Positions 21,684 through 29,778 of a DNA stretch of 64,000 nucleotides are shown here, one piece after another. The position numbers were made by a program, and so were the translations under genes. Numbering within the stretch: the stretch's first letter is position 1; the number at the start of each line of letters is the position of its first letter. The stretch is taken from the NCBI RefSeq assembly GCF_001982635.1, contig NZ_MKFI01000002.1, forward strand, positions 224,344 to 288,343, read 5' to 3'. Origin of the DNA: Bradyrhizobium mercantei. Lineage in GTDB: Bacteria > Pseudomonadota > Alphaproteobacteria > Rhizobiales > Xanthobacteraceae. The notes under the pieces are model-generated. The model was given only the letters and a program-made list of their open reading frames with translations, did not search any database and was not told the origin of the DNA.

Positions 21684-23753
21684 GTGCCTGATCTTGCCAA
21701 CACAGCCTATCTCGATGCGCTCAATTCCGAGCAACGACGCGCCGTCGAGCACGGCGTCGGCAAGGATTGCATCGTCGGCGCGCCGCTGCTGGTGATCGCG
21801 GGCGCGGGCTCCGGCAAGACCAACACGCTCGCCCATCGCGTCGCGCATCTGATCGTCGCAGGCGCCGATCCGCGTCGCATCCTGTTGATGACCTTTTCGC
21901 GGCGTGCCGCCGCCGAGATGGCCGGTCGCGTCGAGCGCATTGCGCGGCGCGTGCTCGGCGATCGCGCCTCGGTCATGACCGACGCGCTGAGCTGGGCCGG
22001 CACGTTCCACGGCATCGGTGCGCGGCTGCTGCGCGAATTTGCCGAGCGTATCGCGCTCGACCCGGCGTTCACGATCCATGATCGCGAGGACTCCGCCGAT
22101 CTGATGAACCTGGTCCGCCACGACCTCGGGTTCTCCCGCACCGAAAGCCGGTTCCCGACCAAGGGCACCTGCCTTGCGATCTATTCGCGTTGCGTGAACG
22201 CGGAGATGCCGATCGAGGCCGTGCTCGGCCAATTCTTCCCCTGGTGCTCAGGGTGGGCCAGCGAGCTGAAACAGCTGTTCGCCGCCTATGTCGAAGCCAA
22301 GCAGCGCCAGAACGTGCTCGATTACGACGACCTCCTGCTCTACTGGGCGCAGATGGTGACCGATGCAGCACTTGCCGAAGAGATCGGCGGCCGCTTCGAT
22401 CATGTGATGGTCGACGAATATCAAGACACCAACCGCCTGCAATCCTCCATCCTGCTCGCACTCAAGCCTACCGGGCACGGGCTCACCGTGGTCGGCGACG
22501 ATGCCCAGTCGATCTATTCGTTCCGCGCCGCTACCGTGCGCAACATCCTCGACTTCCCGACCCAGTTCAGCCCGGCCGCCGAGATCGTCACGCTCGACCG
22601 CAACTATCGCTCGACGCAGCCGATCCTGTCGGCCGCCAACGGCGTGATCTCGCTCGCCAAGGAGCGTTTCACCAAGAACCTGTGGACCGACCGGACCTCG
22701 ACCCGCCAGCCGCTATTGGTCACGATCCGCGACGAGGCCGATCAGGCGCGTTACATTGTCGAGCAGGTGCTGGCCAACCGCGAGGAAGGCGCGCTGTTGA
22801 AGCACCAGGCGGTGCTGTTCCGCACCTCCTCGCACAGCGGGCCACTGGAAGTAGAACTGACCCGCCGCAACATTCCCTTCGTGAAATTCGGCGGGCTCAA
22901 ATTCCTCGACGCCGCGCACGTCAAGGACATGCTGGCGCTGCTGCGCTTCACCGCCAATCCGCGCGACCGCGTCGCCGGTTTTCGCATCCTGCATCTGTTG
23001 CCGGGCGTAGGTCCGGCCTCGGCGCAGCGCGTGCTCGACCGCATGGCTGAAGCCGCCGATCCGATCGCCGCGCTCGTCGCGCTGCCCGCCCCGCCTCGCG
23101 CCGGTGCGGATTGGCGGCTGTTCGTCGAGACCATCGAGAACCTGCGCTACTCGGAATGGCCGGTCGATATCGAGCGCGCGCGGCTCTGGTACGAGCCGCA
23201 TCTCGATCGCATCCACGAGGACAGCGAGGTCCGCCGCGCCGACCTCATTCAGCTCGAGCAGATCGCGGCCGGCTACCCGTCACGCGAACGCTTCCTCACC
23301 GAGCTCACGCTTGATCCGCCCGATGCGACCAGCGACCAGGCCGGTGTGCCGCTGCTCGACGAGGACTACCTGATCCTGTCGACCATTCACTCCGCCAAGG
23401 GGCAGGAATGGAAATCGGTCTATGTGCTCAATGTCGTCGACGGCTGCATGCCGTCCGACCTCGGCGCCGGCACGTCGGCCGAACTTGAGGAGGAGCGCCG
23501 CCTGCTCTATGTCGCCATGACCCGCGCCAAGGACGATCTGCATCTGTTGGTGCCGCAGCGCTTTTTCGTTCACGGCCAGGCCGCCAAGGGCGACCGCCAC
23601 ATGTATGCGTCGCGGACCCGCTTCATCCCGGAACGACTGCTGCCGATGTTCGAGCGGACCGTCTGGCCGCGGGCCGCCGCCGCGCAGGCCGCCTCCGCCA
23701 ACCGCGCGGCGCCGATCGACATCGGCGCCCGGATGCGGGGCATGTGGCGCTGA
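21684..23753 (+). CDS. UvrD/Rep-family ATP-dependent DNA helicase
   Basis: 689 residues from the GTG at 21684 (GGGGGTG upstream). All superfamily 1A motifs are present: Q motif LNSEQRRAV, Walker A AGAGSGKT, Ia TFSRRAA, II VDEYQDT, III GDDAQSIYSFRAA, IV LDRNYRST, V STIHSAKGQEW and VI LYVAMTRAKDDL. It unwinds DNA 3' to 5' in repair or replication restart. It is about 200 residues shorter at the C-terminus than E. coli UvrD and lacks an obvious RNAP-interacting tail. It stands alone with its own terminator; the LexA box about 1.1 kb upstream is not its own promoter. Confidence 0.93.
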   Translation: MPDLANTAYLDALNSEQRRAVEHGVGKDCIVGAPLLVIAGAGSGKTNTLAHRVAHLIVAGADPRRILLMTFSRRAAAEMAGRVERIARRVLGDRASVMTDALSWAGTFHGIGARLLREFAERIALDPAFTIHDREDSADLMNLVRHDLGFSRTESRFPTKGTCLAIYSRCVNAEMPIEAVLGQFFPWCSGWASELKQLFAAYVEAKQRQNVLDYDDLLLYWAQMVTDAALAEEIGGRFDHVMVDEYQDTNRLQSSILLALKPTGHGLTVVGDDAQSIYSFRAATVRNILDFPTQFSPAAEIVTLDRNYRSTQPILSAANGVISLAKERFTKNLWTDRTSTRQPLLVTIRDEADQARYIVEQVLANREEGALLKHQAVLFRTSSHSGPLEVELTRRNIPFVKFGGLKFLDAAHVKDMLALLRFTANPRDRVAGFRILHLLPGVGPASAQRVLDRMAEAADPIAALVALPAPPRAGADWRLFVETIENLRYSEWPVDIERARLWYEPHLDRIHEDSEVRRADLIQLEQIAAGYPSRERFLTELTLDPPDATSDQAGVPLLDEDYLILSTIHSAKGQEWKSVYVLNVVDGCMPSDLGAGTSAELEEERRLLYVAMTRAKDDLHLLVPQRFFVHGQAAKGDRHMYASRTRFIPERLLPMFERTVWPRAAAAQAASANRAAPIDIGARMRGMWR

Positions 23754-23841
23754 CGCCGGCTCGAAAGATTTTCAGGATATCTGGAACGAAGCTGGCGGCC
23801 TGGCGTTGAAGCGGCGTTCGTAATCGGCAAACGACCATCCC

Positions 23842-23885
23842 AGACGGCTTCGGCACGCAGCTGCGTGCGGGAGCCGTCTTTTTTG
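23842..23885 (+). terminator. Rho-independent terminator of the helicase gene
   Basis: Outer stem AGACGGCT / AGCCGTCT closing an inner GCACGCAGCTGCGTGC hairpin, followed immediately by six T residues. Confidence 0.85.
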
Positions 23886-23897
23886 CGTCGCATCAAT

Positions 23898-24629
23898 TCA
23901 CGCCGGGAACAACGTAACGGGCTGATCGAAGCCCTTCAGCGCGTAGTCGGAACCTTCCGCCGTGACCATGTCGCGGGTTCGATCCCGCACCGCCGTCGTG
24001 ACCAGGATCTCGCCGGACTTTGCCATCGCCTGGGCGCGTGCCGCGCGATTGACCACGGTGCCGACCGCCGTCAGGTCGCGATGGCTCTTGCCGAACTCAC
24101 CGAAATTGGTGTCGCCGCTGTCGATCCCTATGCCAATGCCGATCTCGACATCGCCGGCGCCGATCGTGCGCACCAGCGCGTCGTGCCGGTCGCGAAAACT
24201 ACTCTGAATGTCACGTGCCGCCTGCAACGCCCGCGCGGCATGGTCGTCGCGCTTCACCGGAAAATTGAAGATCGCAAACACGGCGTCGCCGATCGTCTTG
24301 TTGAGCAGGCCGTCATAGCGCCAGATCGCGGCGGCGCAGTCGTCGTAGAAGGCGTCCAGCAGCGACGTCAGCCCCTCCTGCGCGATGGTCTGGGTCAGCG
24401 TGGTGTAACCCCGCAGGTCGGCGAACATCACAGTGGCGTCGATGGTCACGGCGCGCGCCTTCATGACCTTCGAGAACGCCATCTCGCAGATCGTGCAGGT
24501 GTTCGGGTTCATGCGGCTTGGCTTGATGCCGAACAGGCGGAACGGCGCCGACAACGGGCCGCGCAAGGGGATCGGCATATGCAGGTTCTGCCAGCAACCG
24601 AGGCAGATCGATGCAGGTTCCGGAGTCAT
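23898..24629 (-). CDS. class III adenylate/guanylate cyclase with N-terminal double CxxC
   Basis: 243 residues from the ATG at 24629 (TPEPASICLGC); an upstream start at 24674 is less likely. The N-terminus carries two Cys pairs, CLGC and CTIC about 38 residues apart, a possible zinc or Fe-S site. The cyclase domain has the metal Asp residues in FADLRGYTTLT and KTIGDAVFAIF, the purine-selecting Lys (LNKTIGD) and Asp (HRDLTAVG) of adenylate cyclases, and the transition-state Asn/Arg in VVNRAARAQ. It is predicted to be an active soluble adenylate cyclase making cAMP. It lies next to a PilZ gene, though PilZ binds c-di-GMP rather than cAMP. Confidence 0.88.
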   Translation of the reverse strand: MTPEPASICLGCWQNLHMPIPLRGPLSAPFRLFGIKPSRMNPNTCTICEMAFSKVMKARAVTIDATVMFADLRGYTTLTQTIAQEGLTSLLDAFYDDCAAAIWRYDGLLNKTIGDAVFAIFNFPVKRDDHAARALQAARDIQSSFRDRHDALVRTIGAGDVEIGIGIGIDSGDTNFGEFGKSHRDLTAVGTVVNRAARAQAMAKSGEILVTTAVRDRTRDMVTAEGSDYALKGFDQPVTLFPA

Positions 24630-24711
24630 CGGCGTATCACCTGCTGTTCCAGCGACGAAACACCAGCCTAGCACGGTCGATCATGGACGTCCCCAGTCGA
24701 GATTGCCGCGC

Positions 24712-24963
24712 TCAGGCGGTCGTCACGAAACTCAGTCCAATCCGCGTCTTCTTGCTCCAGACCACCTGGCACTCGTAGACAACCGAGGCGTCGCGGGCCA
24801 TCACCAGACGGAATCTGTGCGGGACGAAGGCGGGATTCTCGACCTCGATGGCCGCGCCTTCCGCCGATATGTTCACGATCGTGCAATGCATCACCGAACC
24901 GCCCGACGAGACGTAGCCGGGTTCATTGACCTCGGTTCGCGGATGCTTGCGCTTTTCGTCCAC
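24712..24963 (-). CDS. PilZ-domain protein
   Basis: 83 residues from the GTG at 24963, chosen for the strong AGGGGGAAGG just upstream and because PilZ proteins commonly begin with DEKRxHPR; the frame extends to 25011 (ATG). The c-di-GMP signature is present: RKHPR (RxxxR) near the N-terminus and the partner turn NISAEGAAIEV (variant of D/NxSxxG). It is a single-domain adaptor that would bind c-di-GMP and act on a partner. The first residue of the second motif is Asn rather than Asp, which is tolerated in the family. Confidence 0.82.
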   Translation of the reverse strand: MDEKRKHPRTEVNEPGYVSSGGSVMHCTIVNISAEGAAIEVENPAFVPHRFRLVMARDASVVYECQVVWSKKTRIGLSFVTTA

Positions 24964-25229
24964 CCGGCCTTCCCCCTGAGCCTTCTTCACGCAAACGTGG
25001 GCGATCGGCATTGCAGGAGTCAACGGCTGGAGCGGCTCCCTTCGGGCTTTCGCACCATGATTTGTGCGCAGCAGTAGGCCGAATTGCTTATCGCGTCCGT
25101 GCAGATGAGCCCCGCGTCGGCACCGGCTTGCCGTTCGCGACGGCGCGAGGATAGCCTCATCCCATGAGCGATGCGCTGGCGCGACGCACGTTCCAAGAAC
25201 AATGAACAGGCGCCATGGGGAAACGCGCC

Positions 25230-26639
25230 ATGTTCGAGATTCTCGATCGCCGGACGACTCTGACCGGCAACCAGATCAAGATCCTTGCGGCGGCCATCAT
25301 CGGCGATGCGCTGGAATTCTTCGACTACTTCCTGATCGGCTTTGTGCTCGCGTTCCTGATCGGGCCCTGGAAACTCACCTTTGGCCAGTCGGCCACCGTG
25401 CTGATGAGTTCCGGCATCGGCGCCATCCTCGGCGCCTATCTCTGGGGCTGGCTTGCCGACCGGATCGGGCGCCGCATCGTCTTCATCGGTACGGTCCTGA
25501 ACTTCTCGATCGCGACCGGCCTGCTCTATTTTACGCCCGACAATGGCTGGGTTTACCTGGCGATCCTGCGCTTCTTCGTCGGCACCGGCGTCGGCGGGCT
25601 CTATTGTGTCGACCTGCCGCTGGTGCAGGAGTTCATGCCCTCGCACAAGCGCGGCTGGGTCGGTGGCCTCGTGACCTGTGTGATCCCGCTCGGCGTCGGC
25701 CTCGGCGCGGTGCTCGGAGCCATCATGGGCACCGACCAGTGGCGGCTGTTGTTTGCGATCGGCGTGCTGCCGGCCGTCGTCGTGCTGCTGGTCAGGCTCT
25801 GGGTTCCTGAGTCGCCGCGCTGGCTGTGCCGGCAAGGCCGCTACGACGAGGCCCGCAAGTCGCTCGCCTGGGCACTGGAAGTGCCGCCATCCGAACTGCC
25901 TTTGCCGAGCGCAGCCGACGCTGGGCCGATCGTCAAGACCAGCTGGTTCGACCTGTTCAAATATCCGCGCAGCCTGATCGTCTCGTGGCTCGGCAATGCC
26001 GGCGCGCAGACCGGCGTCTACGGCATCACGCTCTGGGCGCCCGCGCTGTTCGTGCTGCTCTTGAAGGTCACGCCGCAAGAGGCCGCCAAGATGATGATCC
26101 TGCTCAGCATCACCGGATTCATCGGCCGCGTGTCCTTCTCCTATTTCTCGGAGCTGATGGGACGGCGCGTCGCCGGCGGTCTGCTCGGTTTCGGCGCCGG
26201 CGCGCTCACGATCATCGCCGGCTATCACTACGATACGACGCTGTTCGGCATGTCGGCGTTCTGGCTGCTGCTCGGCGCCGCCTTCTTCTTCGCCGACGGC
26301 GGCTTTGCGATCGTCGGGCCCTATGCCGCGGAGGTCTGGCCGTCGCATCTGCGCACCACCGGCATGGGATCGGCCTATGGCTTCGGCGGCATCGGCAAGA
26401 TCATCGGGCCGGTCGGCCTCGCTCTGATCGTCGGCTCGAACAACTACCTCAAGCCGGATGTGCCGCTGACCCAGATCCCGACCGCGTTCGTCTATCTCGG
26501 CTGCTGGTTCTTGATGGCGGGCGCCGTCTATTTGTTCTTCGGGCTCGAGACCCGGGGCAAGTCGATCGAGCAGATCGACAAGGAGCTCAACGCGACGGCC
26601 GATGTCGCGGCCTCTGCCACGACGATCCGGCGCGCTTGA
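25230..26639 (+). CDS. MFS transporter, aromatic acid/sugar porter type
   Basis: About 469 residues from the ATG at 25230 (GGGGAAA six bases before); the ATG at 25215 is possible. Twelve membrane segments are apparent, with the MFS loop 2-3 motif WLADRIGRR, the loop 4-5 helix RFFVGTGVGGLYCVDLPLVQEF, and PESPRWLCRQGR plus ETRGKSIEQID, which are hallmarks of the sugar-porter/aromatic-acid:H+ symporter branch. An Asp near the N-terminus (IGDALEFFDYF) matches aromatic acid symporters such as PcaK/BenK. It heads an operon with a flavin monooxygenase and a VOC protein, pointing to uptake of an aromatic substrate. Confidence 0.88.
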   Translation: MFEILDRRTTLTGNQIKILAAAIIGDALEFFDYFLIGFVLAFLIGPWKLTFGQSATVLMSSGIGAILGAYLWGWLADRIGRRIVFIGTVLNFSIATGLLYFTPDNGWVYLAILRFFVGTGVGGLYCVDLPLVQEFMPSHKRGWVGGLVTCVIPLGVGLGAVLGAIMGTDQWRLLFAIGVLPAVVVLLVRLWVPESPRWLCRQGRYDEARKSLAWALEVPPSELPLPSAADAGPIVKTSWFDLFKYPRSLIVSWLGNAGAQTGVYGITLWAPALFVLLLKVTPQEAAKMMILLSITGFIGRVSFSYFSELMGRRVAGGLLGFGAGALTIIAGYHYDTTLFGMSAFWLLLGAAFFFADGGFAIVGPYAAEVWPSHLRTTGMGSAYGFGGIGKIIGPVGLALIVGSNNYLKPDVPLTQIPTAFVYLGCWFLMAGAVYLFFGLETRGKSIEQIDKELNATADVAASATTIRRA

Positions 26640-26650
26640 GGGAGGCGGAC

Positions 26651-27838
26651 ATGACTGTGACTTCAGCCGATCTTGCCGGCGATCGCGACGTGATCGCCCG
26701 CGCCGAGGCGATCAGGGACACGGTGGCGGCGGCCTCCAACGAGATCGAAACGACGCGGCGGCTGCCGCCCGATCTGCTCGACCGGCTGCACGAAGCGCGG
26801 CTGTTCCGGCTGCTGTTGCCGCGCTCGGCCGACGGGATCGAGACCGATCCCGTCACCTTCTTTCATGCCATCGAAACCATTGCCAAGGCCGATGCCTCGA
26901 CGGCGTGGTGCCTGAGCCAGGCCGGCGGCTGTGCGATGTCGGCGGCCTATCTCGATCTGCCGGTCGCACAGGAGATGTTCGCCGACCCGCGCGCCGTGCT
27001 GGCCTGGGGCCCGGGCCCGAAGGTCAAGGCGATCGAATGCGAGGGCGGCTACCGCGTCACCGGGGTCTGGTCGTTTGCGTCAGGCGGACGGCACGCCACC
27101 TGGCTCGGCGCCCACTGCCCGATCTACGCCGCGGACGGCTCGCCGCGACGCGACGCCAATGGCGAGCAGTTCGAGCGCACCATGCTGGTGCGGACCGAGG
27201 ACGTCGAATGGACCGACATCTGGACCACGGTCGGGCTGCGCGGCACCGCCAGCGACCAGTTCGCGCTGAACGACGTCTTCGTCCGATCGGACCATTCGAT
27301 CACCCGCGAGTTCGATCGCGAATGCCGCGAGAACGGTCCGCTGTACCGGATGAGCAATCACACCTGCTACCAGGTGGGCTTTGCCGGGGTCGCCTGCGGG
27401 ATTGCCCGCAGCGCGCTGGACAATTTCGTCGACGTCGCCCGCAACAAGGTGCCGCGCGGCATGAAGAAGACGCTGCGCGACAATGCCGTCGTGCAGTCCG
27501 GCCTCGCCCAGGCCGAGGTCAATCTGCGCGCCGCTCGCGCCTTCCTGCTGCAATCGATGGCGGACATCTGGAAGGATCTGGTCGCCGGCCACAGCATCAC
27601 GGTGGCGCAACGCATGACGATCCGGATGGCGGCAACGCACACTATCCACAAGGCGCGAGAGGCTGTGGATTTCGCGTACAACACGGCCGGCGCCACCGCG
27701 ATCTTCGACGGCCATCCGCTGGAGCGGCGCTTCCGCGACATCCACACTGTGACCCAGCAATTGCAGGGCCGCTTCAGCCATTTCGAAACCGTCGGCGCCT
27801 GGATGCTGGGCGTCGATGCCGATCTCAGCTTCGTCTAA
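26651..27838 (+). CDS. acyl-CoA dehydrogenase-fold flavin monooxygenase
   Basis: 395 residues from the ATG at 26651 with GGAGG six bases upstream; it starts 11 bases after the MFS stop. The fold is that of group D flavin monooxygenases (HsaA, HpaB-like, DszC): N-terminal helices RRLPPDLLDRLHEARLFRLL, a middle beta domain with DASTAWCLSQAG, GYRVTGVWSFASGGRHATW, TVGLRGTASDQFALNDVFV, and a C-terminal four-helix part (FAYNTAGATAIFDGHPLERRFRDIHT). It would use reduced flavin from a separate reductase to hydroxylate an aromatic or similar compound; no reductase gene is adjacent. Confidence 0.87.
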   Translation: MTVTSADLAGDRDVIARAEAIRDTVAAASNEIETTRRLPPDLLDRLHEARLFRLLLPRSADGIETDPVTFFHAIETIAKADASTAWCLSQAGGCAMSAAYLDLPVAQEMFADPRAVLAWGPGPKVKAIECEGGYRVTGVWSFASGGRHATWLGAHCPIYAADGSPRRDANGEQFERTMLVRTEDVEWTDIWTTVGLRGTASDQFALNDVFVRSDHSITREFDRECRENGPLYRMSNHTCYQVGFAGVACGIARSALDNFVDVARNKVPRGMKKTLRDNAVVQSGLAQAEVNLRAARAFLLQSMADIWKDLVAGHSITVAQRMTIRMAATHTIHKAREAVDFAYNTAGATAIFDGHPLERRFRDIHTVTQQLQGRFSHFETVGAWMLGVDADLSFV

Positions 27839-27862
27839 TCTGAATTCTCAAGGAGAAGAACC

Positions 27863-28264
27863 ATGCCATTGGGCGGACTACAGCATTACACCATCGAACC
27901 GCAGGACCTCGAGCGCACCAAGGAGTTCTATTGCGAGGTGCTCGGGCTCGAAAACGGCGATCGGCCGCCGCTCGATTTCCCGGGCTACTGGCTCTATTCC
28001 GGCGGCCAGGCCACTGTCCATTTAATGGGCACCCGCAAGCCGCGCGACGGCATCGTCGTGCGCGGCACCGCGAAGAAATATGAGGACACTGGCCGCCTCG
28101 ACCACATCGCCTTCGCCGCTACCGACGTCGATGGCGTGCGCAAGCGCCTGCAGGCGAAGAACGTCACCTACCGCGAGCAGATCGTGCCGCGCACCGGCGA
28201 CACCCAGATCTTCCTCTACGATCCCGACGGGGTCGGCGTGGAGCTGAACTTCCCGAAAAGCTGA
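27863..28264 (+). CDS. VOC/glyoxalase-family protein
   Basis: 133 residues with AGGAGAA upstream. It has the two beta-alpha-beta-beta-beta modules of the vicinal oxygen chelate fold: LQHYTIEPQDLERTKEFYCEVLGL with a metal-type His near residue 8, and RLDHIAFAATDVDGVRKRL, QIFLYDPDGVGVELNF with a second His and the C-terminal Glu ligand. It is probably a metal-dependent dioxygenase, lyase or isomerase acting on the product of the upstream monooxygenase. Last gene of the three-gene operon. Confidence 0.85.
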   Translation: MPLGGLQHYTIEPQDLERTKEFYCEVLGLENGDRPPLDFPGYWLYSGGQATVHLMGTRKPRDGIVVRGTAKKYEDTGRLDHIAFAATDVDGVRKRLQAKNVTYREQIVPRTGDTQIFLYDPDGVGVELNFPKS

Positions 28265-28573
28265 GCGCCAGCATTCGTCGCGGTGACCCCTGTGGATAGT
28301 TCCCGACAAGGCCCAGACTCGGCCATTAGTCGGGCGTGATCCGGTCCGTTTTTCTTCAACATTGAATGACGAATTAGCCGGGCCGCGCCGCTGCGGCAGA
28401 ATAGCCGGGTGCTGCGCCTTTAACCTACCCCAGGGCCTGGTGGCCCGGCTATTCGTCCCCACTTCGCCGACGACGGAGCGTTTTCGACCGAAGTGGGCAC
28501 CGGTTCGCGTGAAGCAAACGCGTCAGATCCGGAATCTGGAGCCCCGTTCCGATTTCATCGGAACGGAATGGCT
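28265..28573. other. structured intergenic region between convergent genes
   Basis: 309 bases without a gene, holding two elements annotated separately: a long stem-loop at 28399-28454 and a repeat with a 10-bp palindromic stem near 28544-28566. No classical terminator T-run was seen. Confidence 0.5.
28399..28454. repeat. intergenic inverted repeat with 11-bp stem
   Basis: GAATAGCCGGG (28399-28409) pairs perfectly with CCCGGCTATTC (28444-28454) around a 34-base loop. A related GAATTAGCCGGGC lies just upstream near 28371. It is a candidate structured RNA, processing site or repeat element. Confidence 0.5.
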
Positions 28574-28576
28574 CTA
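28474..28576. repeat. intergenic palindromic repeat element
   Basis: A GTTTTCGACCGAAGTGGGCA-type opening, CGGTTCGCGTGAAG, and a 10-bp stem CCGTTCCGAT / ATCGGAACGG with a TTC loop. This composition is familiar from a repeat scattered through Bradyrhizobium intergenic DNA. Confidence 0.55.
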
Positions 28577-29326
28577 ATCGAGCCCGCGTTCGTGGCTGAG
28601 GCGGACCATTTCGTTGATGAAGATTTGTTTCTGCTTGTCGTCGAGGCTGGCAAACAGCGGCTCGGCGGCGTCGGCGACGCCGCGCTGATCGACCGCGCGG
28701 TCGTTGAGGAATTGAGCCTCGTTGCGCATCTGCTCGATGATGTCGTCGGGCGGATCGCGCTGTGCGCGCGCAATGCGCAGGTTGAGGCGGTCGGCGCCGT
28801 TATGGCCGAGATAGTGCATCGCACTGTTGAAGCCGGCCCAATTCTTCTCCTGCTCCGGCGTCAGGTTGAGCTCCTTCTTGATCCGCTCGATATTGGCGTC
28901 GCTGTTGGCAACGATCTGTTCGGCTGTGAGCTGCGGCGCGCCGGCCTGGGTCAGCACGGTCGGCGCTTGCTTCGCGCCCTTGTCCTTGGCGGCGGCGGTC
29001 TTGGCCGATTTGGTGGCCTTGGCACCCTGCTTGTCGCCTGACGCCGGGGCCTGCGCATTCTTGCCGTTGCCGGCATTGGGGTTGGCGTTATTGCCGGTCA
29101 ACACCCCGGTCACGCCGGTCACCACCCCGACAACGCCGCCGATCGCGCCCCCCAAAACGCCGCCGACCGGTCCAGCCGCCTTGTTGCCCTCGCGCGCGCC
29201 TTTCTCGACGCCCTGCACGACCTGCGCATCGACCATATGAGGCACTGCGAGCAATGTGACGGTGGCGGCCCCAACCGCGGCGCACAATCTCCATTGTGCT
29301 CGCAGCTTCGCAACCGGGATGAGCAT
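28574..29326 (-). CDS. periplasmic Spy/CpxP-like LTXXQ protein
   Basis: 250 residues from the ATG at 29326 (GGAGA upstream). An N-terminal signal sequence (LCAAVGAATVTLLAVPHMVDA) is followed by a Gly-rich hydrophobic stretch (AGPVGGVLGGAIGGVVGVV, glycine-zipper-like), an Ala/Lys-rich linker and a C-terminal helical domain with the family motif LTPEQEKNWAGF and LDDKQKQIFINEM. LTXXQ proteins act as periplasmic chaperones or envelope-stress sensors. The combination with a glycine zipper suggests association with the membrane. It is divergent from the ABC transporter operon. Confidence 0.78.
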   Translation of the reverse strand: MLIPVAKLRAQWRLCAAVGAATVTLLAVPHMVDAQVVQGVEKGAREGNKAAGPVGGVLGGAIGGVVGVVTGVTGVLTGNNANPNAGNGKNAQAPASGDKQGAKATKSAKTAAAKDKGAKQAPTVLTQAGAPQLTAEQIVANSDANIERIKKELNLTPEQEKNWAGFNSAMHYLGHNGADRLNLRIARAQRDPPDDIIEQMRNEAQFLNDRAVDQRGVADAAEPLFASLDDKQKQIFINEMVRLSHERGLD

Positions 29327-29778
29327 GATCGGGTCTCCGTGATCGATGTTGGATTGCAGATTTGATGCGGGGGTACGTCCGGCGAGTCCGAACCTTATCG
29401 TTTTCCGCTTCGGCAAGTCTATCGGTCACGCCGGGCATCAACATGACGGAACACGGCTCGATCAGGCTCGGCCGCAAACCTGCGGCTCAACGGCGCACCA
29501 TCTGCGCGCGCATCTGCGTCGAACCTCGCGTGCGTCGCAGCATGATCGAGGAAATGCCGAAAACCATCCGCAGCGGCGGCGAAGCTAATGGCACTGCCTG
29601 CGATTTGACCACAACGTTAGTTCTACATGGCACAGGCATCTCGTTTCTCGACAGCAGCCGGCAATTCTGTTCTGATCGGTGTGAACGAAATCCCGCGACG
29701 TCGCGTGAACGCGGCGCACAAAAACAACAACGGGATTCAAAAAGTCTTTTGTCCGTCGGCTACCAGGGAGGGAATGCC
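29327..29778. other. divergent promoter region of the ABC transporter operon
   Basis: 452 bases between the LTXXQ gene and the solute-binding protein. Short open frames exist but lack ribosome sites and family resemblance. It presumably holds both promoters; I see no clear sigma-70 or sigma-54 site, and no obvious operator. Confidence 0.45.

Noticed and set aside
25020..26348. A 442-codon open frame antisense to the MFS transporter
   Set aside because: The composition is Arg/Glu/Asp-rich without motifs, and it fully overlaps a clear transporter. It is a GC-driven shadow frame.
29362..29778. An N-terminal extension of the Tat-exported binding protein to an upstream start
   Set aside because: The extension has no ribosome site and would bury the twin-arginine signal 139 residues inside the protein. 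The ATG at 29779 has a strong ribosome site.
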